Source: Streptomyces sp. RKAG293 (lineage in GTDB: Bacteria; Actinomycetota; Actinomycetes; Streptomycetales; Streptomycetaceae). Taken from it: a stretch of 64,000 nt of DNA. The first letter of the stretch is position 1; each line of letters opens with the position of its first letter. Both the position numbers and the translations under genes were made by a program. The notes beneath the pieces were generated by a model. The model was given only the letters and a program-made list of their open reading frames with translations, had not been told where the DNA came from and did not search any database. Location of the stretch: the NCBI RefSeq assembly GCF_023701745.1, contig NZ_JAJOZB010000001.1, positions 2,548,501 through 2,612,500 of the forward strand. The letters run 5' to 3'. Positions 44,685 through 52,889 of this stretch are shown here, one piece after another.

Positions 44685-45143
44685 GTGATCGTCCGATCCT
44701 TCAAGGACATCGAGGGCACCGACCGCGATGTGACCGCCGAGACCGGCACCTGGCGCAGCAAGCGCATCATCCTGGCCGCCGAGGGCGTCGGGTTCTCGAT
44801 GCACGAGACCACGATGTACGCCGGGACCGTGACGTCCATGTGGTACGCCAACCACATCGAGGCGGTGCTGTGCGTCGACGGTGAGGGCGAGCTGACCAAC
44901 GACGAGACCGGCGAGACCCACTGGATCTCCCCGGGCACGCTCTACCTGCTCGACGGCCACGAGCGGCACACCATGCGCCCCAAGACCGATCTGCGGTTCG
45001 TCTGCGTCTTCAACCCGCCCGTCACCGGGCGGGAGGTGCACGACGAGAACGGGGTCTACCCGCTGCTGACCGAGACCGGGGGCACCACCGCGACCCGTAT
45101 CAAGACCCGGACCGAGACCGAGACCGAGACCGAGGGAGCCTGA
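44685..45143 (+). CDS. ectC: L-ectoine synthase EctC
   Basis: Cupin-fold cyclase of 152 residues that closes N-gamma-acetyl-diaminobutyrate to ectoine. It starts [15 protein letters not shown] and has the family blocks [22 protein letters not shown] (metal/substrate site), [12 protein letters not shown] and [43 protein letters not shown]. Typical EctC is about 130 residues; here about 20 extra residues end in TETETETE (143–150), encoded by four ACCGAG hexamers at 45111–45134. GTG 44685 follows a GAAAGAAAGCAGAGG leader. The ectD ATG is four bases after its stop. Confidence 0.95.
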   Translation: MIVRSFKDIEGTDRDVTAETGTWRSKRIILAAEGVGFSMHETTMYAGTVTSMWYANHIEAVLCVDGEGELTNDETGETHWISPGTLYLLDGHERHTMRPKTDLRFVCVFNPPVTGREVHDENGVYPLLTETGGTTATRIKTRTETETETEGA

Positions 45144-45147
45144 CGCC

Positions 45148-46047
45148 ATGACGACCACCACCGACACCATCACCAGCCGGTACCCGACCCGCGGCGCGTC
45201 CGAGGTCAGCACTCCCCGCCAGGACCCGGTCGTGTGGTCCGAGTACGGCACCCCGGGCCCGATCCAGCCCGCCGAGCTGCGCGGCTACGACCGGAACGGC
45301 TTCCTCACCGTCGACCAGCTGCTGATGCCGGGCGAAGTGGGCCGCTACCGCCAGGAGCTGGACCGGCTCTGCGCCGATCCGGCGGTCCGGGCCGACCCCC
45401 GCGCGATCGTCGAACCGAAGTCCGGGTCGATCCGCTCGGTCTTCGAGGTGCACAGGATCAGCGAGGTCTTCGCCGAGCTGGTCCGCGACCCACGGCTCGC
45501 CGACCGCGCGCGGCAGATCCTCGGTTCCGACGTCTACGTCCACCAGAGCCGGATCAACGTCAAGCCGGGCTTCGGGGCGTCGGGGTTCTACTGGCACTCG
45601 GACTTCGAGACCTGGCACGCCGAGGACGGCCTGCCGCGGATGCGGACGGTCTCCGTCTCGGTGGCGCTGACCGAGAACCATGACACCAACGGCGGGCTGA
45701 TGATCATGCCCGGCTCGCACCGTACGTTCCTCGGCTGCTCGGGCGAGACGCCGAAGGACAACTACAAGCAGTCGCTGCAGATGCAGGACGCCGGCACCCC
45801 GTCCGACGAGGCGCTCACCGAACTCGCCGGGGAGCACGGCATCAAGCTCTTCACGGGCGCGGCGGGTTCGGCGACCTGGTTCGACTGCAACTGCATGCAC
45901 GGTTCCGGCGACAACATCACGCCGTTCCCGCGCAGCAACGTCTTCATCGTCTTCAACAGCGTGGAGAACGCGGCGGTCGAGCCGTTCGCGGCGCCGGTGC
46001 GGCGGCCGGAGTTCATCGGCGCGCGGGACTTCACCCCGGTGCGCTAG
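45148..46047 (+). CDS. ectD: Ectoine 5-hydroxylase EctD
   Basis: Non-haem Fe(II)/2-oxoglutarate dioxygenase of 299 residues (normal length) that makes 5-hydroxyectoine. Iron ligands are His and Asp in FYWHSDFETWH and the distal His in FDCNCMHGSGDN. VHQSRINVKPGFGASGFYWH is the diagnostic substrate-binding block, and GGLMIMPGSHRTFLGCSGETP follows. ATG 45148 is four bases after ectC, so the genes are coupled. The TAG stop lies at the left edge of a 63-bp perfect hairpin. Confidence 0.96.
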   Translation: MTTTTDTITSRYPTRGASEVSTPRQDPVVWSEYGTPGPIQPAELRGYDRNGFLTVDQLLMPGEVGRYRQELDRLCADPAVRADPRAIVEPKSGSIRSVFEVHRISEVFAELVRDPRLADRARQILGSDVYVHQSRINVKPGFGASGFYWHSDFETWHAEDGLPRMRTVSVSVALTENHDTNGGLMIMPGSHRTFLGCSGETPKDNYKQSLQMQDAGTPSDEALTELAGEHGIKLFTGAAGSATWFDCNCMHGSGDNITPFPRSNVFIVFNSVENAAVEPFAAPVRRPEFIGARDFTPVR

Positions 46048-46108
46048 CTGACATGCCGGCGGGGGCCAGGCTGCTTGAAGCAGCCTGGCCCCCGCCGGCA
46101 TGTCAGCT
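46046..46108. terminator. Perfect 31-bp-arm palindrome terminating ectD and the convergent gene
   Basis: Arms 46046–46076 and 46078–46108 are exact complements (outer part AGCTGACATGCCGGC), with an effective TTGAA loop. It overlaps the ectD TAG on one side and the TGA of the leftward DUF1349 gene on the other, so it should terminate both directions. Confidence 0.95.
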
Positions 46109-46729
46109 GCCGTCGCGCAGGTCGGCGGGCGCGCCGGACCGGAAGGCGATCCGGTCGAAGACCGCTGTGCACCCGTCGGCGTCCGGGGACGGGCACTGCG
46201 TCATGAAGCCGACGCTCGCGGCCGCCGCCTCCTGTTCCGTTCCGAGGGCGAAGAGCCGGACGAACGTCCACCGCTCGCCGTCGTCCGAGGCGTGGAAGGC
46301 GAAGGCCCGGCCGGTGCGGGTGATCCGCAGCCAGACGTGATCCCCTTCCACCTCACAGCTGTTGGCGTCGTCGGAGCTGCCCCGGGTGACGACCGAGACG
46401 ACGGTGTACCGGGCGGGCGACAGCTCCAGGCAGAGCTTGGCCCACTGCTCGTCGGCCACCTGGAGACAGAGCGCTCCGGCGTCGCCCGCGGCCCGCAGCC
46501 GGGCCGTCACCCGGGCGATCAGCTGGAAGTCGCCCGCCGGCGGGGTGCCGAGCAGCCGGGGCGCGTCGGTGGCCGGCACCTTCGGCTCCCGGCCGGGGTG
46601 CACGAAGCGGTCCTGGCCGGGTCCCGCGGTGAGGACGAGCACGCCGTCCTCGTAGCCCGGTTCGGCGGCCGGACCGTAGGCCCGCAGCCCGAACGGCAGC
46701 TCTTTCAGCTCCACTCCCTGCAGCTCCAC
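46103..46729 (-). CDS. DUF1349 domain protein (concanavalin-like fold)
   Basis: Soluble 208-residue protein of the DUF1349 family, predicted to have a concanavalin/laminin-type beta-sandwich. Characteristic segments are GDFQLIARVTARLRAAGDAGALCLQVADEQWAKLCLE, VVSVVTRGSSDDANSCEVEGDHVWLRITRTGRAFAFHASDDGERWTFVR and a C-terminal VGFMTQCPSPDADGCTAVFDRI. GTG 46729 is used; another in-frame GTG at 46714 is possible, and the region holds short CAGCTCCACTCC-like repeats. It starts 28 bp after the aldehyde dehydrogenase gene and is probably in that operon. Function is unknown; sugar binding is plausible from fold and context. Confidence 0.78.
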   Translation of the reverse strand: MELQGVELKELPFGLRAYGPAAEPGYEDGVLVLTAGPGQDRFVHPGREPKVPATDAPRLLGTPPAGDFQLIARVTARLRAAGDAGALCLQVADEQWAKLCLELSPARYTVVSVVTRGSSDDANSCEVEGDHVWLRITRTGRAFAFHASDDGERWTFVRLFALGTEQEAAAASVGFMTQCPSPDADGCTAVFDRIAFRSGAPADLRDGS

Positions 46730-46757
46730 TCCTGCGGCTCCGCTCCTTCAGCTCCGC

Positions 46758-48290
46758 TCAGATCTCCAGCCGGCCGTCGAAGCGGCGCGGCAGGTGGAGC
46801 GGGTTCTCGTCGCGCAGCTCCGCGGGGAGCAGGGCGACCGGGGTGTCCTGGTACGCGACCGGCCGCAGCCAGCGCTCGATGGCGGTCCCGCCGACGGAGG
46901 TCGAGGTCGACGTGGTCGCCGGGTAGGGGCCGCCGTGGTGCTGGGCGGGGGCGACGGCGACGCCCGTCGGCCAGCCGTTGACGAGCAGCCGGCCCGCCAG
47001 CGGGGTGAGTTCGGCGAGCAGCGCGGTGGCCGGGCCGTCCTCCTGTCCCGCCTCCTCCTCACCGATGTGGACGGTGGCGGTGAGGTTGCCGGGCAGCCGC
47101 TCCAGCACGGCGGTGATCTGGGCGCGGTCCTCGTAGCGCGCCACGACCGTCACCGGGCCGAAGCACTCCTCGAGCAGCAGATCGTGCGGTCCTTCGGCGG
47201 CCAGCCGGTCGGCGGGGACGGTGAGGTATCCGGCGCTGACGGTGTGCTCGCCGCCGGAGCCCGGGGTCACCGGGGCCTCGACGCCGGGCAGCGCGGCCCT
47301 GGCCTCGACACCGGCGACGAAGGCGTCGCGCATCCGGACGTCGAGCAGGACGCCCGCGTCCGAGTCGCTGACGGCGGCGGTGACGGCCTTGAGCAGCCGG
47401 TCGCCCGCCGCGCCGGCCGGGGCCAGCACCAGTCCTGGCTTGACGCAGAACTGGCCGACGCCCAGCGTCATGGACCCGGCGAGTCCCGCGCCGATCTGCT
47501 CGGCCCGCTCGTCCGCCGCGGCCTCGGTGATCACGACCGGGTTGAGGCTGCCCAGCTCGCCGTGGAACGGGATCGGCTTGGGACGGGCCGCGGCCGCGTC
47601 GAAGAGCGCCCGCCCGCCGCGCACCGAGCCGGTGAATCCGGCGGCGCTGACCAGCGGGTGCTCGATGAGGTCGATACCGGCCTGGAAGCCGTGCACGACG
47701 GCGACGACGTCGGCGGGCAGCCCGACCCGGACGGCGGCGCGGCGCAGCACGCTCGCGCACAGCTCCGAGGTGGCGGGGTGGTCCGGGTGCGCCTTGACGA
47801 CGACCGGGCAGCCGGCGGCCAGCGCGCTCGCGGTGTCGCCGCCGGGGACGGAGAACGCCAGCGGGAAGTTGCTGGCCGAGTAGACCGCGACCACACCGAG
47901 CGGGATCTTGTAGCGCCGCAGGTCGGGGCGGGGGGCGGGCTTCGCGGCCGGGTCCGCGTGGTCGATGACGACGTCCAGGAAGGCGCCCTCGTCGACGATG
48001 TCGGCGAACGCGCGCAGCTGGAAGGTGGTGCGGGCCAGCTCGCCGGTCAGCCGGCCGGGGCCGAGCGCCGTCTCGGCGTCGGCCGCCTCCAGCACCTGTG
48101 GGCCGGCCTCCTCCAGGAGGTCCGCGGCGGTACGCAGCAGGAGGGCGCGTACGCTGCGGTCGGCGAGCGCGGGCGCCGCGGCGGCCGCGGCACGTACGGC
48201 GCCGTCGATCTCCGCCGTGGTGGCCTCGTCCGCCACCTGCTCCCGCTGCTTCCCGGTACGGGGGTCGACGGACCAGACTGGAACAGCCAC
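46758..48290 (-). CDS. Alpha-ketoglutarate semialdehyde dehydrogenase (aldehyde dehydrogenase, NADP+)
   Basis: ALDH-superfamily enzyme of 510 residues, subgroup that oxidises 2,5-dioxopentanoate to 2-oxoglutarate at the end of sugar-acid pathways. The catalytic cysteine is in GVGQFCVKPGLVL and the glutamate in FHGELGSLNPVVI. GFTGSVRGGRALFDAAAARPKPIPF and the C-terminal VGGTAIERWLRPVAYQDTP are typical of the KGSADH subgroup, which does not share the classic ALDH motif. ATG 48290 begins MAVPVWSVDPRTGK. It is divergent from the IclR regulator; the 135-bp gap has a palindromic operator candidate. Substrate is inferred from family and the nearby dehydratase. Confidence 0.85.
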   Translation of the reverse strand: MAVPVWSVDPRTGKQREQVADEATTAEIDGAVRAAAAAAPALADRSVRALLLRTAADLLEEAGPQVLEAADAETALGPGRLTGELARTTFQLRAFADIVDEGAFLDVVIDHADPAAKPAPRPDLRRYKIPLGVVAVYSASNFPLAFSVPGGDTASALAAGCPVVVKAHPDHPATSELCASVLRRAAVRVGLPADVVAVVHGFQAGIDLIEHPLVSAAGFTGSVRGGRALFDAAAARPKPIPFHGELGSLNPVVITEAAADERAEQIGAGLAGSMTLGVGQFCVKPGLVLAPAGAAGDRLLKAVTAAVSDSDAGVLLDVRMRDAFVAGVEARAALPGVEAPVTPGSGGEHTVSAGYLTVPADRLAAEGPHDLLLEECFGPVTVVARYEDRAQITAVLERLPGNLTATVHIGEEEAGQEDGPATALLAELTPLAGRLLVNGWPTGVAVAPAQHHGGPYPATTSTSTSVGGTAIERWLRPVAYQDTPVALLPAELRDENPLHLPRRFDGRLEI

Positions 48291-48326
48291 CGGGGGAACC
48301 TCCAGATTTGCCTCATGCGGATCAGC

Positions 48327-48350
48327 CGCTGTTCGATATGCTGAACAGCG
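48327..48350. promoter_or_regulatory. Candidate IclR operator between the divergent genes
   Basis: Arms CGCTGTTC and GAACAGCG flank the 8-bp spacer GATATGCT. The GTTC–N8–GAAC layout resembles IclR-family sites. It lies 36 bp from the dehydrogenase start and 75 bp from the iclR start, suited to controlling both. Confidence 0.6.
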
Positions 48351-48425
48351 TCTTCACTTATGAATCTTTGAACCATTCCGGAGCCTACTTGCAGGGTCCG
48401 GGGCCGAACAAGAGGGGTCAGGACG

Positions 48426-49196
48426 ATGTCTGCTGGCGACGGTGGCGGTTCTCAGGTCAAGTCCGCGGTCCGCACGGTCGAACTGCTGGAATTCTTCGCG
48501 GGACGACCCGGAATGCACAGCCTCGCGGCCGTACAGGAATCCGTCGGCTACCCCAAGTCCAGCCTGTACATGCTGCTCCGCACCCTAGTCGAGCTCGGCT
48601 GGATCGAAACCGATGCCACCGGAACGCGTTACGGGATCGGTGTCCGGGCGCTGCTCGTCGGCACCTCGTACATCGACGGTGACGAGGTCGTCGCCGCGGC
48701 CCGCCCCACCCTCGACCGGCTCTCCGACGACACCAGCGAGACGATCCACCTCGCCCGGCTGGACGGCACCAGCGTCGTCTATCTCGCGACCCGCCAGTCC
48801 CAGCACTACCTGCGGCCCTTCACCCGGGTCGGCCGCCGCCTCCCGGCCCACTCCACGTCGCTCGGCAAGGCGCTGCTCGCCACGTACTCCGACGAGCAGG
48901 TCCGCAAGCTGCTCCCCGAGACCCTCGAACCCCTCACCGAGCACACCCACACCGACCGCGAGAAGCTCATCGCGGAACTCGCGGTCATCCGGGAACAGGG
49001 CTTCGCCGTCGACCGCGAGGAGAACACCCTGGGCCTGCGCTGCTTCGGCATCGCCATCCCGTACCGCACCCCGGCCCGCGACGCGGTCAGCTGCTCCGTC
49101 CCGGTGGCCCGGCTCACCCCCGCCCACGAACAGATGATCAAGGACGCCCTCTTCGACGCCCGCGACCGCCTGACCCTGGCCACCCGCCGGCTGTGA
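48426..49196 (+). CDS. IclR family transcriptional regulator
   Basis: Regulator of 256 residues. The N-terminal winged helix-turn-helix (about 12–75) has SAVRTVELLEFFAGRPGMHSLAAVQESVGYPKSSLYMLLRTL. The effector domain follows, with LARLDGTSVVYLATRQS, LPAHSTSLGKALLA and GFAVDREENTLGLRCFGIAIPY, the usual IclR ligand pocket region. ATG 48426 has AAGAGGGG upstream. It is encoded between the alpha-ketoglutarate-semialdehyde dehydrogenase and the rest of the sugar-acid cluster. IclR proteins often govern such pathways, with the pathway acid as effector. Its stop overlaps the GTG of a truncated ORF. Confidence 0.9.
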   Translation: MSAGDGGGSQVKSAVRTVELLEFFAGRPGMHSLAAVQESVGYPKSSLYMLLRTLVELGWIETDATGTRYGIGVRALLVGTSYIDGDEVVAAARPTLDRLSDDTSETIHLARLDGTSVVYLATRQSQHYLRPFTRVGRRLPAHSTSLGKALLATYSDEQVRKLLPETLEPLTEHTHTDREKLIAELAVIREQGFAVDREENTLGLRCFGIAIPYRTPARDAVSCSVPVARLTPAHEQMIKDALFDARDRLTLATRRL

Positions 49197-49339
49197 CCCG
49201 ACGGAGCACCGTGGAAGCGGAATTCGCGTTCTCCGTCGACGATCTGCCGCCGCCCTCCGGGTTCGACCTCGGGCACATGGCGGTGACGGGGAACCTGGGT
49301 TCGTACTCCTCGCGCGGCCGTACGCCGGACCAGGCGATG
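49193..49339 (+). pseudogene. Probable 3'-truncated gene fragment after iclR
   Basis: A GTG at 49193 overlaps the iclR stop (GTGA) and opens about 49 codons that look genuinely coding (AEFAFSVDDLPPPSGFDLGHMAVTGNLG, then SRGRTPDQAM). The pattern recalls a small Streptomyces protein family, recalled with low certainty, in which a SRGRTPDQ-type segment is followed by a helical half. After 49339 the frame merely runs antisense to the leftward membrane-protein gene, so the 3' half appears lost, perhaps by a deletion that joined the two convergent genes. Confidence 0.35.
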
Positions 49340-50566
49340 TCAGACGCGGGTGACCTGGCCGCAGTCCTTCTTCGCGTCGTCGAGGGGCTTGCTGCGGTCG
49401 TACGGGTCGACCTGGGAAGCGGAGGGGCCCGGGGTGCCGGAGGCGTTGCTGTCCGGGCCGATGCTCGGGTGCAGGAAGCCGTCGTAGATGTCGCAGGCCG
49501 TGTTGCCGATGTCCTGCCGGTAGCCGGACACCCAGAGCTTGCCGCCGGTCACCTGCTCGATCCGGGGGTCGGCGACGTCGAAGTCCAGCACCCGCCGCAC
49601 GATGGTGCGGGACACGGCCGTCGAGCCGCCGGCGGCGGTCACCGGATAGACGAAGGTGACGTCGGCGTGCACGGTGACCGAGCCGTTGCTGCCCTCCTTG
49701 AAGGTGATCAGGCCGCGCGCCTTGACCACGCTGCCGACCGGCTTCACCTCCGCGGGGTTGAACCGGCTGGCCACGAGCAGCGGGTCGTGCTCCTTGTCGG
49801 ACTTGCGGAAGGAGGCGTCCCAGCGCGAGATGATCTCCGTCTGCCGGGGGTCGACCAGGCCCATCGCGATCCGCGGACGCTCCCCGCGCAGCGTCGCCGG
49901 GTTGAGGTTCGTGTCGATGAGGAACTGCTTCGTCCGGTCCAGCGCGCCCTCCACCTGCTCACGCGTCATCCGGCCCACCGGCTTCGCCGCGGGCAGGACG
50001 ATCCCGGCCTCGCCGTCCGCGTAGAGGAGGGCGGGCGAGCCGCGGAAGGGCTCCGCGAGCGTCGGGGCGTCCGCCATCGGGTCGGCGGACGGGGCGGCCG
50101 TGGGCGGCGCCGTCTCCGGCGGGAGGGTGGCGGGCCGGCCCGAGTCGTCGGAGCGGTACCCCGTCGTGTCGGCGGAGCCGCTGAAGTCGCCGTGCAACCA
50201 GTCCAGCGCGGTGGACGGATTGAGCACCACCAGCAGGACCACCACCGCCAGAGCCACGCCCAGCGCTCCGCGCAGCCGACGCCGGGTCGCCCGGCTTTCC
50301 CTGTCCTGCCAGGCGGGTCCGGTGCGCCAGCCCGCGGGCTCGCCCGGCTTCGCCTTCGCCGCCCGCCCCCACCGCTTGTTCTTCTTCTGCTGCCGCGCGG
50401 CCACTTCGGCCTCGCGCCGGAGCCGTTCGGTGACCATCCGGGCGCGTGCCGAGGGCTCCTTGGGAGCCTGCGCCCTGATGTCCTGTTCGGTGTCCTGGAC
50501 GAACTTCTCCCAGACGTCGTCCGGTATGGCGGACTTGTCCCCGGAAGCGGGTGGTTCGGTGGTCAC
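49340..50566 (-). CDS. Single-helix membrane protein of unknown function
   Basis: Protein of 408 residues. A charged cytoplasmic N-terminus (about 1–95; RRREAEVAARQQKKNKRWGRAAKAK) leads to one transmembrane helix at about 97–115 (LGVALAVVVLLVVL), a Pro/Ala/Thr-rich stalk, then an extracytoplasmic domain. That domain has VVKARGLITFKEGSNGSVTVHADVTFVYPVTAAG and two cysteines (NTACDIYDG and KKDCGQ). It starts at GTG 50566 with GGGGGG upstream; the frame extends a further 20 codons without a good start. No family was recognised. It lies 61 bp downstream of the TIM-barrel gene on the same strand and may share its message. Similar secreted-domain proteins are common near Streptomyces cell-envelope genes. 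Confidence 0.7.
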   Translation of the reverse strand: MTTEPPASGDKSAIPDDVWEKFVQDTEQDIRAQAPKEPSARARMVTERLRREAEVAARQQKKNKRWGRAAKAKPGEPAGWRTGPAWQDRESRATRRRLRGALGVALAVVVLLVVLNPSTALDWLHGDFSGSADTTGYRSDDSGRPATLPPETAPPTAAPSADPMADAPTLAEPFRGSPALLYADGEAGIVLPAAKPVGRMTREQVEGALDRTKQFLIDTNLNPATLRGERPRIAMGLVDPRQTEIISRWDASFRKSDKEHDPLLVASRFNPAEVKPVGSVVKARGLITFKEGSNGSVTVHADVTFVYPVTAAGGSTAVSRTIVRRVLDFDVADPRIEQVTGGKLWVSGYRQDIGNTACDIYDGFLHPSIGPDSNASGTPGPSASQVDPYDRSKPLDDAKKDCGQVTRV

Positions 50567-50627
50567 GGTAGGCCCCCCACAGGCTGTTTCGGCACGTGAG
50601 GGCAGTTCTACAGGCCGACCGCGCACC

Positions 50628-51842
50628 CTACAAATCGGTCCTGGAGCGCAGGGCGCCGAGGGCCGAGCGGACCGCCTCGAGATCCGCGCCGGACGCCAGA
50701 CCCGCGTGGTAGAGCCGTAGTTCGGTGGCGCCGAGGGCCGCCGCGTGGGCCACGTCGGCGGCCAGGGTGCGGGGGCTGCCGCCCATGCCGGCCACGACGG
50801 GGAAGTTGGCGGCGAGGACGGTGTCCGGTCGGCGGTGGGGCGCGAAGGGGCTCAGCACGGCGGCCCGTTCTGCCGCGCCACCGGCGCAGGGCAGGACCAG
50901 TCCGTCGGCGTGCGAGAGCACGTCCTCCGTGTCGACGCCGACGTTCGCGCCCGTCCGGTGCGGGCCGGGGTCGGCGTGCAGCAGGATCTGGAAGCCGGGG
51001 CCGGACCCGGCGCGTACCGAGGACACGATCTCCCGCTGGAAGTGCCGGGCCACCATGGCGCGCCAGGACAGCGTCGCGCCGGCCAGGTCCACGCCGAGCA
51101 GCTTCTCGACCTCGGCCCACTCGGCCGCGCGGTCGGCGGGCCCCGGCTCCCGCTCGCCGGACCACACGGGCACCAACGCCGTCCGCACGGCGCTCTGCAG
51201 GGCGTCGGGGTCCTGCCCGAGCCCCGCGTAGCCGTCCCGGCAGGTGCGGCAGAAGCACAGCGACATCAGGTACTGGGCGGCACCGCCCAGCGGCACTCCG
51301 CCGATCTTGTCGTGCGCGTGCAGATGGCCGACCCCGTACCAGCCGCAGGACTCCAGCTCGGTGCCGTCGGTCCCCGGCCGGACCGCCGCCTCCACCGCGA
51401 GATCGACGGCGTAGGCACGTACTTCCGGCTGGGCGATGCACGGCGCCCACGGGTAGCGGTCACCGTAGGCGTTGCGCACCGAGGTGCGCGGGAACTCCTC
51501 GCCCAGCCGGGAGTTGTGTGCGAGCACCACCCAGGAGTGGACGGACAGCCCGGCGGCCGACAGCGCGGCCGCCGCCTCCCCGTAGGCGTCCGTCGCCGGC
51601 ACCCACGTCTGCGGGTACGGGCGCAGCGAGCGGCCGCTCCAGCGCTGGGGGTCCGGCGGGTAAAGCACCGCGGTGTGCCGGGCCGTGACGATGCGCTGCC
51701 GCGGATGGCGGGGGGTCAGGGCGCGGGTGGAGTGGTAGGCGGAGGCGAGCGTGACCTGCTGGACGCCGAGACCGGCGATCCGGCGCGGGGCGTCCGGGTC
51801 ACCGACGACGTCCCACGGGTAGACGAAGGCGGAGGCTCTCAA
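50628..51842 (-). CDS. Unrecognised protein, possible TIM-barrel glycoside-hydrolase-like, in the uronate cluster
   Basis: Soluble protein of 404 residues with no signal peptide. It begins MRASAFVYPWDVVGDPDAPRRIAGLGVQQVTLASAYHSTRAL, which reads like the first strand-helix of a (beta/alpha)8 barrel. Further barrel-like segments are LSVHSWVVLAHNSRLG, IAQPEVRAYAVDLAVEAA, FQILLHADPG and ELRLYHAGLASGADLEAV. A distinctive CFCRTCRDGYAGLG could bind a metal, and a GTELESCGWYG lies before it. The start is TTG 51842, supported by GAGGAG six bases upstream. It lies 65 bp after the dehydratase stop, same strand, so it is probably part of the sugar-acid operon. Hydrolysis or binding of a uronate-containing glycan is a guess from context; no database family was recalled with confidence. 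Confidence 0.65.
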   Translation of the reverse strand: MRASAFVYPWDVVGDPDAPRRIAGLGVQQVTLASAYHSTRALTPRHPRQRIVTARHTAVLYPPDPQRWSGRSLRPYPQTWVPATDAYGEAAAALSAAGLSVHSWVVLAHNSRLGEEFPRTSVRNAYGDRYPWAPCIAQPEVRAYAVDLAVEAAVRPGTDGTELESCGWYGVGHLHAHDKIGGVPLGGAAQYLMSLCFCRTCRDGYAGLGQDPDALQSAVRTALVPVWSGEREPGPADRAAEWAEVEKLLGVDLAGATLSWRAMVARHFQREIVSSVRAGSGPGFQILLHADPGPHRTGANVGVDTEDVLSHADGLVLPCAGGAAERAAVLSPFAPHRRPDTVLAANFPVVAGMGGSPRTLAADVAHAAALGATELRLYHAGLASGADLEAVRSALGALRSRTDL

Positions 51843-51907
51843 CTTGGCTCCTCAAGCAGCGGGTCGGCACACGCGGGCCCGATGCTGCCGCACCGGGCGC
51901 CCGTTCG

Positions 51908-52840
51908 TCAGCTGTCGCTCAGCAGCGCCATTCCGCGCTCGATCAGTTCGGCAAGCTCCTTGACGTGCGCGGGCGAGGGTTCGACGAGCGGCGACCGCAC
52001 CTCGCCGACGTCCAGACCGCGCAGCCGGACGCCCGCCTTGACCAGCGATACCGCGTAACCGCGGCCCTGGTTGCGCAGCGAGACCAGCGGCCGGAAGAAG
52101 CCGTCGATGAGCCGGTTGACGGTCTTGTCGTCGCCGGTGTTCAGCGCCTTGTGGAAGGCGAGGGCGATCTCGGGCGCGAAGCAGAAGACCGCCGACGAGT
52201 ACAGCAGCACGCCGATGCCGCGGTAGGCGAGTCCGGTGAGTTCGGCGGTGGGCAGGCCGTTGAAGTAGAGGAAGTCGCGCTCGGGCAGCTCGCTGCGCAC
52301 CGCGCTGACGATGCGCTGCATCAGGTCGAGGTCCCCGAGCCCGTCCTTGAGGCCGATGATGTTGGGGATCCTGGCCAGTTCGACGACGGTCTCGGGTTCG
52401 AAGACGGCGTTGTCGCGCTGGTAGACGATGATGTCGAGCCCGGTGCCGGCGGCGAGGCCGGAGTAGTGGCGCAGCAGACCGGCCTGGTCGGGGACGACGA
52501 GGTAGGGCGGCATGGCGAGCAGCCCGTCCGCGCCCGCGTCCTCCGCCAGCCGCGCGAACTGCACGGCGAGCGCGGTCCCGTATCCGGCGCCCGCGACCAC
52601 CGGCACCCGGCCGGCCGAGACCTCGACGGCCGCGGCGACACAGGCCCGGAACTCCTCGGGGGTCAGCGCGTGGAACTCGCCGGTGCCGCAGCACGCGAAG
52701 ACCGCCGCCGCGCCCGCCTCGATGCCTTCGCGCACGTGCGCGCGGAACATGTCGAGATCCAGCTCGCCGTCCGGGCCGTAGGCGGTGACGGGGAAGAACA
52801 GCAGGCCGTCGAGGCGCTCGGCAAGTGAGGCTGAGGTCAT
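51908..52840 (-). CDS. kdgD: 5-dehydro-4-deoxyglucarate dehydratase (DHDPS superfamily)
   Basis: Class I aldolase-superfamily lyase of 310 residues that dehydrates and decarboxylates 5-dehydro-4-deoxy-D-glucarate to 2,5-dioxopentanoate. Family marks are the start LDGLLFFPVTAYGPDGELDLD, FACCGTGEFHALTPEEF, the tyrosine in IIVYQRDNAVF and the Schiff-base lysine in NIIGLKDGLGDLDL. GVLLYSSAVFCFAPEIALAF near the C-terminus is typical of KdgD rather than dihydrodipicolinate synthase. ATG 52840 has AAGGGG upstream; an ATG at 52918 would overlap the promoter region. Its product is the substrate of the semialdehyde dehydrogenase encoded at 46758–48290. Divergent from udh. Confidence 0.86.
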   Translation of the reverse strand: MTSASLAERLDGLLFFPVTAYGPDGELDLDMFRAHVREGIEAGAAAVFACCGTGEFHALTPEEFRACVAAAVEVSAGRVPVVAGAGYGTALAVQFARLAEDAGADGLLAMPPYLVVPDQAGLLRHYSGLAAGTGLDIIVYQRDNAVFEPETVVELARIPNIIGLKDGLGDLDLMQRIVSAVRSELPERDFLYFNGLPTAELTGLAYRGIGVLLYSSAVFCFAPEIALAFHKALNTGDDKTVNRLIDGFFRPLVSLRNQGRGYAVSLVKAGVRLRGLDVGEVRSPLVEPSPAHVKELAELIERGMALLSDS

Positions 52841-52889
52841 CGGATCCCCTTGAAGTTCTGTGCGCTCTTCTGGCTGTGCGCTCTTCTGA

